Shown here in pieces: positions 8,483 to 16,735 of a DNA stretch of 38,527 nt. Numbering within the stretch: the first letter of the stretch is position 1; the number at the start of each line of letters is the position of its first letter. A model generated the notes under the pieces. It was given only the letters and a program-made list of their open reading frames with translations, did not search any database and had not been told where the DNA came from. The position numbers and the translations under genes are program-made. The DNA is from CAZJRB01 sp964547995 (GTDB taxonomy: Bacteria > Planctomycetota > Planctomycetia > Pirellulales > Thermoguttaceae): positions 1 to 38,527 of the forward strand of contig CAZJRB010000069.1 in the NCBI GenBank assembly GCA_964547995.1, in the 5' to 3' direction.

Positions 8483-10099
8483 TTACTTGGTCGCCCGGGT
8501 CCGCGGTTGCGTGGCCAGCCGCAAGTAGTCGAAGCCCCCTTGGATTTTAACATCCGCCGCCCCCGTGGCAAACCCGTCTTGCCCTTCGACAAACATGCGG
8601 ACGTGACACGCGCCCCGGGCAGATTCGGGTACGTCGAGTTCCGCCTCGAAACGTCCGGCGGAGACGCTCAACGGCACGGCGCACAGCCGGTGATTGTTCG
8701 CGCGGTAATAAGTCTCCTGAAACCGGGACAGGGCGGCGTGCTCCTTGGGATATTCCTTACGGGGCGGCGGTTTGAACGTCAGCCGATCGCGGCGCACGAC
8801 CAGCTCGACGATGCCCTGGCCGCCGATCGGGCAGTCGGCGGTCAGTCGCAGCCGGCCGCCGGCCGACGCGGTCGACGGAACGTCGAGCGTGATTTCTTCC
8901 GGATAGTGCAATCGCAGAAGCGGGTCGCCCAGCAGGTTGAACAGCAGGACGTGTTCCGCCCGTTCCTTCGGCAGCAGCTTCGCGTCCGGGCTGATGGCCC
9001 CGGCGATGGTGTCGAGCATGGCTCGCCACCGGTCGTCTTTGGCCGGCTCGGTCATCATCGACTGTTTGGCGTGCAGGACTGCTTCGCCGAGCGTTTTCGG
9101 GCGGTGTCGGAAGCACTCGTCCATCAGCCCGCCGGCCATCACGGCCATTCCGTACGGCATGGTGACGCGGGAACCGGCCAGCACCGCCACCGGCCCGTTC
9201 GGCTGAGACAACATCTCTTCGGCCAGGCAGTCCCGCACGGCGTCGAACGCCCCCGTGTAGCAGGCCAGAAACACGGCGATCGGCGGCCCGCGACGGCAGT
9301 CGAGCTTCGCCACGTCGGGCGCCGCCAGGATATGGTACCGGGCATCGGGTACGCGAACGCGGTCCAACGCAAGATGGAAGCCGTGTCCGACGTAGACCCA
9401 AAGCCACGCCCCTTCGTTGAGCCGCCAGGCCGTTGTCGCATGGAACAAGCGCGGATCGGGGCAGTAAGGGCTCCGCCAATTCGCGTAGGTCATCGACAGG
9501 CGGTAGTCGGGCGGAATGCCGTGCGTGAGGAAGTACCTGGTCGAGGACTCGATCGCCCGATCGGCAAGGACGCCGAAGCCGCCGAAGCCGGCCACGAAAT
9601 TCACCCGACGCCGCCACGGCCCGAAATCGGTCGACCGCTCGTACGCGAGAATCTTCGCGACGATTTGCTTCAGCTCCGCCGGCGTATCGGCCGAGAGCCT
9701 CCCGACGGCCACCTCGGGCGTCGTGTCGCCGTCGAGATCGGCGTAGTAGTTGTCGGTGCCGATGTGCAGCGGCGATCCCCAACGGACGTTCACCCGCGCC
9801 TGGGCATGGTGTACCGGCACGCTCCGCCGCCACACCCGACGATCGAAGTGCATCCGCGGGTCGGCATCGCCCACCAGCACGACGTGCCGCAGTTTCCCGC
9901 CCTTGGCAATCTCCCGGATCTGCCGGCGGATTTCTTCCTGCGTCGTCGTGCCGTCGACCAACTGGATGTTGTGTCCCTCCGCCAGGCGATAGTCCAGCCA
10001 GGGATTGATCGCCTCGCGAAACTCGGCCGGGCAGACGACCACGACGTCCGGCACGACTTGTGGCAGGATCATCAGCAAGGCAACGGCGGCAGCAGGCAT
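8483..10099 (-). CDS. gingipain-type cysteine peptidase (C25-like, clan CD)
   Basis: About 538 residues from ATG 10099, preceded by AGAGG eight bases upstream and followed by a short hydrophobic signal (AAAVALLMILPQVVP). The sequence then follows the peptidase C25 layout: a substrate-path domain with VVLVGDADPR and TDNYYADLDGDTTPEVAVGR, then the catalytic dyad His239 in YVGHG and Cys280 in FLACYTGAFD, matching the H-G and A-C-x-x-G-x-F context of gingipains. After about residue 410 a beta-rich Ig-like domain begins (EITLDVPSTASAGG). The Asp-rich TDNYYADLDGD segment probably binds calcium. It is a likely exported endopeptidase; specificity cannot be told from sequence. It is transcribed away from the EF-hand gene. 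Confidence 0.88.
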   Translation of the reverse strand: MPAAAVALLMILPQVVPDVVVVCPAEFREAINPWLDYRLAEGHNIQLVDGTTTQEEIRRQIREIAKGGKLRHVVLVGDADPRMHFDRRVWRRSVPVHHAQARVNVRWGSPLHIGTDNYYADLDGDTTPEVAVGRLSADTPAELKQIVAKILAYERSTDFGPWRRRVNFVAGFGGFGVLADRAIESSTRYFLTHGIPPDYRLSMTYANWRSPYCPDPRLFHATTAWRLNEGAWLWVYVGHGFHLALDRVRVPDARYHILAAPDVAKLDCRRGPPIAVFLACYTGAFDAVRDCLAEEMLSQPNGPVAVLAGSRVTMPYGMAVMAGGLMDECFRHRPKTLGEAVLHAKQSMMTEPAKDDRWRAMLDTIAGAISPDAKLLPKERAEHVLLFNLLGDPLLRLHYPEEITLDVPSTASAGGRLRLTADCPIGGQGIVELVVRRDRLTFKPPPRKEYPKEHAALSRFQETYYRANNHRLCAVPLSVSAGRFEAELDVPESARGACHVRMFVEGQDGFATGAADVKIQGGFDYLRLATQPRTRATK

Positions 10100-10128
10100 G
10101 GCAGTACCTCTTGTTCCCAGCACCTCTC

Positions 10129-10170
10129 GTTCCCATGCTCTGCACGGGAACGCATCTGCACGGGAACGCA
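10129..10170. repeat. short palindromic intergenic repeat
   Basis: CGTTCCCATGCTCTGCACG followed by GGAACG forms a hairpin, and CTGCACGGGAACGCA is repeated in tandem. It sits just upstream of the C25 protease start. The remaining divergent gap to 10434 (335 bases in all) contains no gene I can support; the plus-strand EF-hand gene must have its promoter here, but no convincing boxes were seen. Confidence 0.6.
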
Positions 10171-10434
10171 CGATGGCGGTGCTCCGCGCAGACCGAGGTC
10201 GCGGAGTCTACCCCCAAAAACGACCCCAAGGCAAGGCGAACATCGCCCGGTTGCCACGTGGTTTGCACCGCGAAACGGGCCTCGATGACTCGTGCTTGCG
10301 TAAAACCATGAATCGCATATACTTGACTGACGTGGGAAGGGCCCCAGCTTCCCCGCTAACGGGGGAGATCGGTTGTCGGTGCAGTTCCCCCATGCCCCCC
10401 AATAGAGTGTGAACCTCGGAGCTTCCGAAAAGCC

Positions 10435-11385
10435 ATGATCCGACCCTGTTTGAAGATCGCTTTGGTGCTCACTGCGTGGCTGGCCGCCGCTGCCTGGGGC
10501 ACCCTTGCAGCGGACGATTCGGATCTTCCGCCGGTGCCGGGCTTCGGCGAGCGGGAAACGGTCCCCGGCTTCGGCAAGGTCGAAACCTTGGAGGACCTCT
10601 ACGAGCAGAGGGTCATCGACTATGTCGACGGACGGATGCTGGGCCGCTACGACACGAACAAGAACGGGCAACTCGACCCCGAGGAGTTCGGCCGCGTCCA
10701 CTGGGGCGATTCCCCCAAACAAGACGACAAGGACGGCGACGGGCGTCTCAGCCGCGAGGAGCTGGCCGGCCGTGCCGTCCGCCGGTGGGGATACGGAAAA
10801 AAACCGCCTAACAAGAACGCAACCGTCCCCGGCTTTGGCGTGGAATACGACAAGGCTCCTTCGCGCTCGTCGGCTTCGCTCGAACGGCTCTACGAGACGA
10901 AGGTCTTGGATTACGTCGATCAGCGGATCCTGAGATACTATGACAAGAACCGCAACCGGATCCTCGAACCGGACGAAATTACGAAGGTCAGATGGGCCGA
11001 CGATTGGAAGCAGGACGACAAAGACGGCGACGGGCGTCTGACGCGTGGAGAATTGGCCGGCCGAATGGCGCGCCGCTGGAATTGGGGAAAAAAGAGCACC
11101 GGCCACTCGTCCTCCACCCCACAGAAATCGCCCGAGTCGAAGAGGGTCGTCTCGGGTAAAGAAGACGACCGGAAATCGTACCGCTTTCGCACCGCGGCCG
11201 AGCGGCTCCCCGAGGGCCTGCCCGATTGGTTCGCCGAAAAGGACGCCGACGGCGACGGGCAAGTCTCGATGTCCGAGTTCAGCAGCAAATGGACGGACGC
11301 CGCCGCTGAAGAATTCTGCCGGCACGATCGCAACGGCGACGGCGTGATCACCGCCAGGGAAGCGATGCCCGAACGGTCAAAATGA
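10435..11385 (+). CDS. exported EF-hand protein with six calcium loops
   Basis: 316 residues: signal peptide 1-25 (LVLTAWLAAAAWGTLA), then six canonical EF-hand loops: DTNKNGQLDPEE, DKDGDGRLSREE, DKNRNRILEPDE, DKDGDGRLTRGE, DADGDGQVSMSE and DRNGDGVITARE. The first four form two duplicated pairs, each preceded by LYExxVxDYVDxRxL and followed by ELAGRxxRRW, so the protein arose by an internal duplication. PVPGFG/VPGFG repeats lie between them. It probably binds calcium in the periplasm or at the surface; no enzyme domain is present. The ribosome site is weak. Its last 448 bases overlap the converging HEAT-repeat reading frame on the other strand. Confidence 0.88.
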   Translation: MIRPCLKIALVLTAWLAAAAWGTLAADDSDLPPVPGFGERETVPGFGKVETLEDLYEQRVIDYVDGRMLGRYDTNKNGQLDPEEFGRVHWGDSPKQDDKDGDGRLSREELAGRAVRRWGYGKKPPNKNATVPGFGVEYDKAPSRSSASLERLYETKVLDYVDQRILRYYDKNRNRILEPDEITKVRWADDWKQDDKDGDGRLTRGELAGRMARRWNWGKKSTGHSSSTPQKSPESKRVVSGKEDDRKSYRFRTAAERLPEGLPDWFAEKDADGDGQVSMSEFSSKWTDAAAEEFCRHDRNGDGVITAREAMPERSK

Positions 11386-12332
11386 AACGTCTTCCTGCAA
11401 CTTGTCAGGTATTCGAGAACCTCCATGGCCTTGACGCGAACCGGCATTTCGGTTTCCGCTGTGGTGAGCCGCTCGACCGCTTCGGTCAGCTCGGCGAGGT
11501 CTTCGGATGTAGCGGCGGCGAGTTGCTTCGTCGCCCGCAAAGCGTTGAGCTGGACAGTCCTTCGATCGATTCCCCGGCTCGACTCCGGTTGACTGGGATC
11601 GAGCATCGCCACGAGCACCTCGACACATGCCGCGTTGCCGTGCCGGGCAAGGCCGGTCGCCGCGTTGTAACGGACTTCGGGATACTCGTCGGCCAGGAGC
11701 ACCTTGAGCGAAGCCTCCGCCTTCTCGCCGCCGAGCACGCCGAGGGTGTACGCCGTCGAGCAGCGGACCGGCATGTTCTCGTCGCCGGCGGCCGTCAACA
11801 GGCACGGAAGCAGTTTCGGGTTGGCGAGCAAGGTTTCCACGCCGACGTTGTCGGCCAGCACGGCCAGCGCTTCGATTGCCGCACGCTGGACTCGGGCCTC
11901 CTTCGGATTGCGCCGGGTTTCGGCGGCGGCAATCAACACCGGCAGCGGTTCGGTCACCTCGAACCCGCCCAGGGCACGACATAGATACTCCCGCAGCCGC
12001 AGGCTTTCTTCGTCGAGCCTCCCGGCGTCGATTTCCTTCTGGAGGATTTGGGCCAGCCGACCGGCCAGCCGCGGATCCCGCCGCCGTGACGCCTCGCCCG
12101 GCTCGTGCAGCACCACGGCCAATTGCAGCGCCGCCGACCACCGATTGCGGCCGGGCGCGGCCAATGATTCCACCAGCGAATCGACATCGCCGCCCGGGTG
12201 CGTCATCCACGCAAACACCAACGCGAGCAATACGATCGCCAGAACAACCACCCCCGGCAGAAGGATCATGTTGCGGATCATGACCGCTGTGGAGAACGGG
12301 CGTTCGGGTTGGGAGTCGCTCGGGTTAGACAT
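10938..12332 (-). CDS. membrane-anchored HEAT-repeat protein, stop codon displaced
   Basis: Starts at ATG 12332 (MSNPSDSQPERP). One transmembrane helix (about residues 22-43, LLPGVVVLAIVLLALVFAWM) anchors an extracytoplasmic helical-repeat domain with HEAT-like units such as ARVQRAAIEALAVLAD and PEVRYNAATGLARHG. The family-like part ends near base 11390 at EVLEYLTSCRKTF. The frame then stays open for about 150 more residues of low-complexity Ser/Arg/Pro sequence to a stop at 10938, antisense to the EF-hand gene. That tail looks like non-native read-through, so the original stop was probably lost or the real product is shorter. Domain membership is firm; the true 3' end is not. Confidence 0.65.
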   Translation of the reverse strand: MSNPSDSQPERPFSTAVMIRNMILLPGVVVLAIVLLALVFAWMTHPGGDVDSLVESLAAPGRNRWSAALQLAVVLHEPGEASRRRDPRLAGRLAQILQKEIDAGRLDEESLRLREYLCRALGGFEVTEPLPVLIAAAETRRNPKEARVQRAAIEALAVLADNVGVETLLANPKLLPCLLTAAGDENMPVRCSTAYTLGVLGGEKAEASLKVLLADEYPEVRYNAATGLARHGNAACVEVLVAMLDPSQPESSRGIDRRTVQLNALRATKQLAAATSEDLAELTEAVERLTTAETEMPVRVKAMEVLEYLTSCRKTFHFDRSGIASLAVITPSPLRSCRQNSSAAASVHLLLNSDIETCPSPSASFSANQSGRPSGSRSAAVRKRYDFRSSSLPETTLFDSGDFCGVEDEWPVLFFPQFQRRAIRPANSPRVRRPSPSLSSCFQSSAHLTFVISSGSRIRLRFLS

Positions 12333-12364
12333 AGTAGCAGGCACACTCCGTGTGCCGTCCGCGA

Positions 12365-12423
12365 TGTAGGACAGGTTTGCAACCTGTCCGTGGGCCATTG
12401 GACAGGTTACAAACCTATCCTAC
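12365..12423. repeat. REPIN-like inverted repeat
   Basis: Left arm GTAGGACAGGTTTG and right arm matching its inverse at 13 of 14 positions, with inner palindromes around GACAGGTTTGCAACCTGTCC. It is the same architecture and TGTAGGAC end as the element at 8401. It lies upstream of the HEAT gene start. Confidence 0.75.
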
Positions 12424-12424
12424 G

Positions 12425-12520
12425 GAATATCGAATATCGAGTGATGAATGTCGAATATCGAAATCTTCCGATTCGACCTTCAAAATTCATCATTCATCAT
12501 TCGATATTCGTTATTCAAAT
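12425..12520. repeat. AT-rich ATTCGATATTC-type inverted repeat
   Basis: Left side carries GAATATCGA repeated with TGATGAATGTCGAATATCG; right side carries ATTCATCATTCATCATTCG and ATATTCG, an imperfect inverse. It is markedly AT-rich against its surroundings and occupies the gap between the HEAT gene and the lipoate ligase-like gene. No ORF of note is present. Confidence 0.65.
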
Positions 12521-12572
12521 AGTGTACCCGACGCCCCTGGTCCGGGAAACGCGGATTTGGCACAATGGGCCC

Positions 12573-13307
12573 ATGCGACTGCTCGATCTGACGCTGCCGA
12601 CGCCCGCCGAAAACCTTGCTTTGGACGAGGCGTTGCTGGAATCCGCCGAAGCGGCCGCCCGGCCGACCGAGGTCCTGCGGCTTTGGGAGCCGGACCGGCC
12701 GATGGTCATCCTGGGGCGGTCGTCGAAAATTGACGAAGAGGTCGACCGCGACGCGTGTCGGCAGTTGGACATTCCCATTCTGCGTCGCGTAAGCGGCGGG
12801 CTGACGATCTTGACCGGCCCGGGGTGCTTGATGTACGCGCTGGTCTTGAGCCTCGAACAGCGGCCGGAACTCCGTGCCGTCGAGCACGCCCATCGTTTCG
12901 TGCTGGGCACCCACGCCGCGGCCCTCTCGGCCCACGTGCCCGGCGTTCGCTGCCAAGGCACCAGCGACATTGCCATTGACGACGGCAATTCCCCGCCAAG
13001 AAAATTCTCCGGCAACAGCATCCGCGTCAAGCGGACCCACCTCCTCTACCACGGCACGATCCTCTACGACTTCCCGCTCGACCAGATCGAACAGTGCCTG
13101 AAAACCCCGCCGCGGATGCCCGACTATCGCAACGCCCGCGACCACACATCCTTTCTCACCAATCTCCCGCTGCCCGCCGCAACCATCCGCCAATCGCTCG
13201 TCGCCGCCTGGGACGCAACCGAACCGCTCCGAGATTGGCCGCAAGAGCGTTGCAAGCAACTTGTTGCAGAATGTTACCAGCGCGTTGGGCGGACCGAAGC
13301 CCCGTGA
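12573..13307 (+). CDS. lipoate-protein ligase A-like protein (BPL/LplA/LipB fold)
   Basis: 244 residues from ATG 12573. Family marks: DEALLE near the N-end, MVILGRSSKIDEEV, the lipoyl-binding RRVSGGLTILTGPG (71-84), Lys144 in RKFSGNSIRVKR at the position of the catalytic lysine, and HGTILYDF (160-167). It should transfer lipoate or octanoate (possibly biotin) to a carrier lysine. The glycine loop is SGGLT where most LplA proteins have SGGGA, so substrate choice may differ. The C-terminal accessory domain of E. coli LplA is absent, as in many bacterial stand-alone ligases. The downstream sequence is repeat-rich. Confidence 0.85.
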   Translation: MRLLDLTLPTPAENLALDEALLESAEAAARPTEVLRLWEPDRPMVILGRSSKIDEEVDRDACRQLDIPILRRVSGGLTILTGPGCLMYALVLSLEQRPELRAVEHAHRFVLGTHAAALSAHVPGVRCQGTSDIAIDDGNSPPRKFSGNSIRVKRTHLLYHGTILYDFPLDQIEQCLKTPPRMPDYRNARDHTSFLTNLPLPAATIRQSLVAAWDATEPLRDWPQERCKQLVAECYQRVGRTEAP

Positions 13308-13350
13308 CTCCTGCGCAACTGGTCCGTTATTTGAGCACGGACGGGATCAT

Positions 13351-13446
13351 AACGCCGAAGGCGTTCCACAGCAAAGCCCAGGGTCGCGCAGCGCACCCTG
13401 GGGTCCGGGATCGCCAACGAACCGAAACCCCAACGGGGTTTTACAA
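13351..13446. repeat. composite palindromic repeat, copy A
   Basis: Three hairpins in a row: AACGCC-GAA-GGCGTT (13351-13365), CCCAGGGT (13377-13384) with ACCCTGGG (13395-13402) around CGCGCAGCGC, and AACCCC-AAC-GGGGTT (13426-13440), ending TTTTACAACC. It borders the transposase gene on its 3' side. Confidence 0.8.
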
Positions 13447-13454
13447 CCACGCCA

Positions 13455-13910
13455 TCAATCCCAAGCATACCGTTCGTCGATTTCGAGCCCGTATTTCTGG
13501 CACAATCGGCGAAACTCATCCTGAAACGTCTCACGGCGATGATGATCCTCTTGATTCGCGATGTAGTTGCGTAGCGCGTCGATGTGTGACGGACTGATCG
13601 AAAACGCGCCGTATCCGGCTTGCCAATAGAAATCGGCAAGCCGCGGCTGTTCGCGCTTGACCCATTTCGAGGATTCCCGCTTCAAATCACGGATCAGATC
13701 GGCGATGTCGACGCTTTTCCCGAGCCGGCACAGGATGTGGATGTGATCGTCGACACCGCCCACCGTCAACGCGGGGCAGCCAAGGCCCTTGCAAGTGCCG
13801 GCGAGATAGCGGTGGGTCCGGTTGCGAAAATCGTTGTCTTTCAAGAATGGTTTGCGGTGTTTTGTTGAAAACGTGATGTGGACGTAGATCTGCACGAGTG
13901 ATTGCGGCAT
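13455..13910 (-). CDS. tnpA: IS200/REP-associated tyrosine transposase (Y1, HUH)
   Basis: A complete 151-residue single-domain transposase. It nicks and rejoins single-stranded DNA at hairpins. The HUH motif is His56-Ile-His58 (VDDHIHILC) and the catalytic tyrosine is probably Tyr116 (NYIANQEDHHRR). N-terminal VQIYVHITFSTKHRKPFL and WQAGYGAFSIS are typical of the IS200-like group. No tnpB or accessory gene is adjacent. Composite palindromic repeats lie immediately on both sides (copies A, B and C), which suggests a transposase that mobilises, or was mobilised with, these repeats. The reading frame is intact with no frameshift. Whether it is a true IS200 or a domesticated REP-associated (RAYT) enzyme cannot be settled here. 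Confidence 0.93.
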   Translation of the reverse strand: MPQSLVQIYVHITFSTKHRKPFLKDNDFRNRTHRYLAGTCKGLGCPALTVGGVDDHIHILCRLGKSVDIADLIRDLKRESSKWVKREQPRLADFYWQAGYGAFSISPSHIDALRNYIANQEDHHRRETFQDEFRRLCQKYGLEIDERYAWD

Positions 13911-13923
13911 CGTTTGCCCCCTC

Positions 13924-14073
13924 TTGTAGGACCCCTTCGGGGTTCATGGTTCTTGTGCCGGCCTCACACCCAGTTTACCGCGAAGCGGTTGTACAGCATA
14001 GCCCAAGGTCGCGCAGCGCACCCTGGGAATTGGAGGCGTTCCATCGAGCGAACCCTGAAAGGGTTCTACAACC
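13924..14073. repeat. composite palindromic repeat, copy B
   Basis: Starts TTGTAGGACCCCTTCGGGG and ends GGGTTCTACAACC. In between are ACCGCGAAGCGGT, the CCCAAGGTCGCGCAGCGCAC core followed by CCTGGG, and AACCCTGAAAGGGTT. The two halves are in opposite orientation. It borders the transposase gene on its 5' side. The gap 13911-14288 holds only copies B and C, no gene. Confidence 0.75.
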
Positions 14074-14153
14074 GCGCGCGGGTCGTGCAACCCGGTCCGG
14101 GCGGCAGTTGTTCGGGTGGGGCCAATGGTTCCGGCCGCGGTTTCCCCCGCGCC

Positions 14154-14250
14154 TGTAGAACCCCTTCGGGGTTCACGGGTCTTGCGGCGCCTCACACCCA
14201 GGGTGCGCTTCGCGACCCTGGGCTTTGCCGTAAAACCGCTTCGCGGTTAT
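14154..14250. repeat. composite palindromic repeat, copy C
   Basis: TGTAGAACCCCTTCGGGGTT, then CCCAGGGTGCGCTTCGCGAC leading into CCTGGG, then AACCGCTTCGCGGTT. The core is the near reverse complement of that in copies A and B, so units are present in both orientations. It lies between the transposase and the end of the first GH95 gene. Confidence 0.75.
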
Positions 14251-14288
14251 CCAACCGCAACGGTCGCACTTCAAGGTTGACCGACTTT

Positions 14289-16592
14289 CTATCCGTCGAC
14301 ACCACCGGTGTACTTCTCACCCTTCTTGAGCTTGATCTCTTTTATCTTGCCGTCGGGTAGGCGGATTTTGTGGGTGCCGTCGGTGGTTGCTCGGAGTTCG
14401 TAGCTGGCGAGCTTGCCGTCCTTCCAGGCGATGTCGACCTCGACGCCGCCGCGGGCGCGGAGGCCCGTGACGCTGCCGTCCTTGAAGACGCTTGGCAAGG
14501 CCGGCAAAAGGGCGATCTCGCCGTTCTGGCTCTGCAGGAACATCTCGCAGACGCCCGAGGTGGCGCCGAAGTTGCCGTCGATCTGGAACGGCGGGTGGGC
14601 GTCGAACATGTTCGGGTAGGTGCCGGTGCGGATCAGGCTTTCGAGCATCTTGTACGCGTGGTCGCCGTCGAGCAGGCGTGCCCAGAAGTTGATCTTCCAG
14701 GCCTTGCTCCAGCCGGTGCCGCCGTCGCCGCGGAACTCGAGTGACTTTTTCGTCGCCGCGAAAAGCTCCGGTGTCTTCGGATTGATCTCGCTGCCTGGGT
14801 GCAGGCCCCAAAGGTGCGAGCAGTGGCGGTGGTGGTTGCCCGGGTTGTCGACGTCTTCGAGCCATTCCTGGAGCTGGCCGTGCCGGCCGATCTGGTTCGG
14901 GGCGATCCGCTTGCGAAGGTCGATCAGCTTCTTGCGAAAATCCTCGTCGACGCCGAGGATCTCGCTGGCGGCGATCGTGTTGGCAAAGAGGTTGCGGATG
15001 ATCTGGTGGTCCATGGTCGGGCCCATCACCAGCCCGCCCTGCTCCGGGGAGTTGGACGGGCCGGAGATGAGCCACCCGTTGTCGTTGCGGGGATCTTCAA
15101 TCAGAAACTTCGCAAAAAACTCGGATGCCTTCTTCATAACCGGGTACGCCCGCTCGGCGAGGAATTTCTTGTCGCGCGAGAAGTCGTAGTGCCACCAGAG
15201 GTGTTGGCAGAGCCAGGCCCCGCCGGTCGGCCAGATGCCGTGGTTGCTGTTGTTGATCGGTGCCGTGCCGCGCCACAGGTCGAAGTTGTGGTGCAGGACC
15301 CAGCCGGGGCAGTCGTAGTGGACCTTGGCCACGCGGCCGCCGGAGACGGTCATCTCCTCGAGCGCATCGAACAGCGGCTCGCCGCACTCGGCCAGGTTGC
15401 ACGGCTCCGACGGCCAGTAGTTCATCTCGGTGTTGATATTGCAGGTGTATTTCGATTCCCAGGGCGGCCGGGTGCTCTCGTTCCAAATCCCTTGCAGGGT
15501 CAGCGGCTGGGAGCCCGGCCGCGACCCGGCGATCATCAGGTAGCGCCCGAACTGGAAGAAGAGCGCCGCCAGTTGCGGGTCGTCGGGGCCAAAGGCTTTT
15601 AGCCGCTTGTCGGTCGGCTGCTTCACCGCGTCGGTCGTGCCGAGATCGAGCACGACGCGCCGGAAGAGCCGCTGGTGATCGGCCACGTGGTCTTTGCGGA
15701 TCGCGTCGTATTTCTTGCCGGCGACGTCTTTGAGCGTTTCTTCGCAACGCTTGGCCGGATCGGCCGTGAGGTCTTCAAAATCTTTGTAGTTGGTCGCCCC
15801 GGCCAGGATGAGCGTCACGGCGTCGGCGTCTTTGACCTCGATCGCATCGCCGGTCACCTTGGCCTGACCGCCTTCGGTTTCGACCTTGAGCCGGGCTTCG
15901 AACTCAATACCGCAATCGATTTCTGCGCCGATCCGCTTGTAGTTGTACTTCGCAACGGCTCCCCGCATGGCCAACACGTCCTTGCCGATCGCTTCGGTTT
16001 TGATGTCCTTGTGGGGAGTGGTCAAGCCGGCGGTGAAGCTGATCTTGCCCCGCTTGTCGGCCGTGATGCGCACCACGATGGCGTTGTGGGGATTGCTGGA
16101 AAAGACCTCCCGGGTGTAGGTCGTGCCGTCGACGGCGTACCGCGTCGTGGCAACCGCCTGGTCGATGTCCAACTGGCGCCGGTAATCGGTCGCCTTTTCA
16201 TGGCCGGGCGACTCGATGTTCAGATCGCCGAACGGTTGGTAGGGCATCTGCCTCAGCGGCACGCTCATAAACTGCTTGCCGGAGAGCGAGTGGGCCTCTT
16301 TCTGCTTGCCTTCGAAGAGCAGCTTGCGGATTTCGTCGAGGTACTTGGCGGCATCCTTGTGGGAGTAATCGTGCGGGGCCCCGACCCAGAGCGTATCGTC
16401 GTTGAACTGGATCCGCTCTTTGGCGGTCCCGCCGAAGACCATGGCCCCGAGCCGGCCATTGCCGATCGGCAGCGCCTCGGTCCACGCCTTGGCCGGTTTG
16501 TCGTACCAGAGCACCATCGGCCCCGGATCGGCCGAAGCGACGGCGGTTGCAAGCAGAAGAAGGAACACAGGCAGGAGTGCGATCTTTCGCAT
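14289..16592 (-). CDS. GH95 alpha-L-fucosidase, first copy
   Basis: 767 residues from ATG 16592, with CCGGAGA upstream and a signal peptide (ALLPVFLLLLATAVASA). It hydrolyses terminal alpha-1,2-linked L-fucose (family knowledge; alpha-L-galactosidase is the alternative). Motifs: LPIGNGRLGAMVFG (41-54) in the N-terminal beta domain; NINTEMNYW (385-393) holding the two Asn residues that activate water; Glu517 in SGPSNSPEQ as probable acid; Asp672 in PPFQIDGNFG; then a C-terminal beta domain to TGGVDG. Length is normal for the family. It is closely related to the second copy at 19526 throughout, including an identical CCACCGGAGA leader, so the two arose by duplication. Confidence 0.95.
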   Translation of the reverse strand: MRKIALLPVFLLLLATAVASADPGPMVLWYDKPAKAWTEALPIGNGRLGAMVFGGTAKERIQFNDDTLWVGAPHDYSHKDAAKYLDEIRKLLFEGKQKEAHSLSGKQFMSVPLRQMPYQPFGDLNIESPGHEKATDYRRQLDIDQAVATTRYAVDGTTYTREVFSSNPHNAIVVRITADKRGKISFTAGLTTPHKDIKTEAIGKDVLAMRGAVAKYNYKRIGAEIDCGIEFEARLKVETEGGQAKVTGDAIEVKDADAVTLILAGATNYKDFEDLTADPAKRCEETLKDVAGKKYDAIRKDHVADHQRLFRRVVLDLGTTDAVKQPTDKRLKAFGPDDPQLAALFFQFGRYLMIAGSRPGSQPLTLQGIWNESTRPPWESKYTCNINTEMNYWPSEPCNLAECGEPLFDALEEMTVSGGRVAKVHYDCPGWVLHHNFDLWRGTAPINNSNHGIWPTGGAWLCQHLWWHYDFSRDKKFLAERAYPVMKKASEFFAKFLIEDPRNDNGWLISGPSNSPEQGGLVMGPTMDHQIIRNLFANTIAASEILGVDEDFRKKLIDLRKRIAPNQIGRHGQLQEWLEDVDNPGNHHRHCSHLWGLHPGSEINPKTPELFAATKKSLEFRGDGGTGWSKAWKINFWARLLDGDHAYKMLESLIRTGTYPNMFDAHPPFQIDGNFGATSGVCEMFLQSQNGEIALLPALPSVFKDGSVTGLRARGGVEVDIAWKDGKLASYELRATTDGTHKIRLPDGKIKEIKLKKGEKYTGGVDG

Positions 16593-16661
16593 GGTGATTC
16601 TCCGGTGGTGGGTGATGGGGTGGTGAGTAGTCGCCAAAAATCCCGTTGCAGGCGCTGTGCC

Positions 16662-16688
16662 GGGTACTCAGTACTCGGTACTCAGTAC
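16662..16688. repeat. GTACTCAG repeat, left arm of a pair
   Basis: A 27-base stretch of GTACTCAGTAC units. Its reverse complement matches 17331-17357 at 25 of 27 positions. The two bracket the four-helix-bundle gene. Confidence 0.8.
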
Positions 16689-16735
16689 GTGGCACTCGGC
16701 GCCAAAGGTAATGTGCTGTCAGTAGTCCAGTTGCT

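Noticed and set aside
13351..14250. CRISPR array
   Set aside because: The repeats are palindromic, unequal in spacing and in mixed orientation, without constant-length spacers or cas genes.
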